Positions 24,961 through 26,371 of a DNA stretch of 26,371 nt are shown piece by piece (position 1 is the first letter of the stretch; each line of letters opens with the position of its first letter). The translations under genes were made by a program, and so were the position numbers. The notes beneath the pieces were generated by a model, which searched no databases, was not told the DNA's origin, and worked only from the letters and a program-made list of their open reading frames with translations. Origin of the DNA: Kiritimatiellia bacterium (GTDB lineage: Bacteria > Verrucomicrobiota > Kiritimatiellia > RFP12 > UBA1067); the NCBI GenBank assembly GCA_017405115.1, contig JAFRBA010000064.1, positions 1 to 26,371 on the forward strand, read 5' to 3'.

Positions 24961-26283
24961 ATGGCAACATTTCAGTATATCGCAAAGGATTCGTCCGGTG
25001 GCGAACGTCGCGGCACCGTCGAGGCCGCGGACCGCAATGCGGCGATTTCCGCAGTTCGTGCGCAGGGCCTTCTGCCCACGGCGCTTGGAGAGGTCAAGTC
25101 CGCGGCGCCTGCGCAGCCGGCGCGCAAGGCCGGCAAGTCGTCCGAGAAGACGGCCAAGCCGGCGAAGAAGGGTGGGGGGCTGAACAAGGAGATCAAGATC
25201 AACATCAGAATGCCCAAGTTCCTCCAGGGCAAGATCAAGACGAAGGTCCTAACGCAGTTCACGCGCCAGCTTGCGACGCTTGTGAACGCGGGCCTTCCGC
25301 TGATGCGCGGCATAGAGGTCCTGAAGCGCCAGATGCGCAACCAGCAGATGCTCGACGCGCTCAACGGGATATCCGAGAACATCGCCGCGGGCGGCACGTT
25401 CTCCGAGTCGCTCTCGGCGTATCCGAAGATATTCGACCGCCTCTACGTCAACATGGTGAAAGCCGGCGAGGCCGGCGGCGTCCTTGAAGTCGTGCTGGGC
25501 CGTCTCGCTGAGTTCGCGGAGAAGAGCGAGAAGATCAAGAACAAGGTGAAGGGAGCGATGATATACCCGATCGTCGTTCTCATCGCTGCGGTGGGCATAA
25601 CGGCGTTCCTGCTCGTCGCGGTCATCCCGAAGTTCCAGCAGGTGTTCAACGACATGCTTGGCGGCGCCGCGCTTCCCACCGTCACGCAGTACGTGATACA
25701 GGCCTCGGAATTCGTGCAGCACAACGGCCTGCAGATCTTCGCCGCCGTCGTTGCCCTTGTCGTCATCAAGAAGGTGATCGGCAAGACGAACAAGGGCGCG
25801 TACTTCTTCGACGCCCTGTCGCTCAAGATGCCCATCACCGGCACGCTGACGCAGCGCTCGGCCGTCTCGAGGTTCTCCCGCACGCTCGGGACCCTGCTCT
25901 CGTCCGGCGTGCCGATCCTGCAGTCGCTGACGATCGTGCGCGACACGACGGGCAACCGCGTGCTGTCCAAGGCCATTCAGAACGTCCATGACGCCGTGAA
26001 GGAGGGCGAGTCGATGACGCAGCCCCTCTCGCAGTGCAAGGTGTTCCCTCCGATGGTGACGTCCATGGTTGAGGTCGGAGAGGAGACAGGCGCGCTTGCG
26101 GACATGCTGACGCGCATCGCGAACACGTACGACGACGAGGTGGACAACGCCGTCGCCGGCATGACCGCCGCCATCGAGCCTGCGTTGATCATCGTGCTCG
26201 CCCTCGTCGTCGGCACGATAGTGATCGCCATGTTCCTGCCGATGGTCAAGATCATCGGCACGGTCTCCGGAGCTGGCGGCTGA
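24961..26283 (+). CDS. Type IV pilus / type II secretion inner-membrane platform protein (PilC/GspF)
   Basis: The 440-residue polytopic protein anchors the assembly ATPase of a pilus or type II secretion system. It starts with MATFQYIAKDSSGGERRGTVEA, typical of the family, followed by an unusually Ala/Lys-rich linker (about residues 45-80). Two T2SSF domains follow, marked by TQFTRQLATLVNAGLPLMRGIEVL and SRFSRTLGTLLSSGVPILQSLTIV, each ending in a hydrophobic segment (IYPIVVLIAAVGITAFLLV and IIVLALVVGTIVIAMFLP). The MVKAGEAGG and VEVGEETG motifs are conserved in the family. Pilus and secretion variants cannot be told apart here. No ATPase or pilin gene is in the window. Confidence 0.93.
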   Translation: MATFQYIAKDSSGGERRGTVEAADRNAAISAVRAQGLLPTALGEVKSAAPAQPARKAGKSSEKTAKPAKKGGGLNKEIKINIRMPKFLQGKIKTKVLTQFTRQLATLVNAGLPLMRGIEVLKRQMRNQQMLDALNGISENIAAGGTFSESLSAYPKIFDRLYVNMVKAGEAGGVLEVVLGRLAEFAEKSEKIKNKVKGAMIYPIVVLIAAVGITAFLLVAVIPKFQQVFNDMLGGAALPTVTQYVIQASEFVQHNGLQIFAAVVALVVIKKVIGKTNKGAYFFDALSLKMPITGTLTQRSAVSRFSRTLGTLLSSGVPILQSLTIVRDTTGNRVLSKAIQNVHDAVKEGESMTQPLSQCKVFPPMVTSMVEVGEETGALADMLTRIANTYDDEVDNAVAGMTAAIEPALIIVLALVVGTIVIAMFLPMVKIIGTVSGAGG

Positions 26284-26291
26284 GTCCAGGC

Positions 26292-26371
26292 TTGGCGGAC
26301 GCCGTTCAGATCGCGCGTGTCGCGCTTGTCATCGCGCTGCTCGCAGCCGCGGCGGTCGTGGCGACGCCGAC
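26292..26371 (+). CDS. Possible start of a further gene (partial)
   Basis: From TTG 26292 a frame stays open to the window end and encodes a hydrophobic N-terminus (ADAVQIARVALVIALLAAAAVVATP), which could be a signal anchor. The gap after the pilC/gspF stop is 8 nt. No ATG or GTG is available in this frame and the sample is short, so this is tentative. Confidence 0.35.
   Translation, partial: MADAVQIARVALVIALLAAAAVVATP

Overview
The window is GC-rich, densely packed bacterial DNA. Nearly all genes are on the + strand and many start codons overlap the preceding stop. Several traits point to the PVC superphylum, with a Kiritimatiellota-like or Lentisphaerota/Verrucomicrobia-like anaerobe as my best guess: a huge secreted protein built of autotransporter-associated beta-strand type repeats, Tat-exported Gfo/Idh/MocA and TIM-barrel sugar proteins, and a Kef-type antiporter fused to a PTS IIA domain. 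This placement is inferred from gene content; no rRNA gene or other strong taxonomic marker is present.

Layout. (1) 1-177 is the end of a papain-like/C39-like peptidase. (2) 274-1292 holds infA and yebC, which are housekeeping genes. (3) 1369-13530 is an exopolysaccharide assembly and export operon: a short OPX (Wza-like) lipoprotein, an unknown secreted protein, an outer-membrane beta-barrel, a Wzy/O-antigen-ligase-like membrane protein, a Wzz/BY-kinase fusion with tyrosine-rich repeats at both ends, RmlB, and a 1410-residue secreted protein with three ~460-residue repeats. No glycosyltransferase or flippase is present. (4) 13591-17249 is a histidine operon fragment in which two exported sugar-metabolism-like proteins sit between hisB and hisA. 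(5) 17263-19131 has a metallo-beta-lactamase-fold hydrolase divergent from nagA. (6) 19153-21548 is tRNA-Ser(GCU) followed 8 nt later by the antiporter-IIA fusion. (7) 21776-22846 is an unrecognised basic, Trp-rich protein on the - strand. (8) 22968-26371 has a secreted Fn3-like protein, mnmE, a pilC/gspF homologue and the start of a possible further gene.

Transcription signals are unusually legible. Nine putative promoters share a TATAAT-like -10 box, most with an extended TGn and an upstream T-rich tract, and several lie so close to the start codon that the mRNA should be leaderless or nearly so (hisB, the first exopolysaccharide gene, the - strand unknown gene). Genes inside operons instead show Shine-Dalgarno sequences or stop/start overlaps.

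The most interesting unit is the exopolysaccharide locus. The OPX protein is too short to make its own outer-membrane pore and is encoded with a beta-barrel protein. The tyrosine kinase/co-polymerase carries a second, N-terminal Tyr/Gly repeat array that I do not know from the standard family. The operon ends in a giant repeat protein that may be a matrix or surface partner of the polymer.
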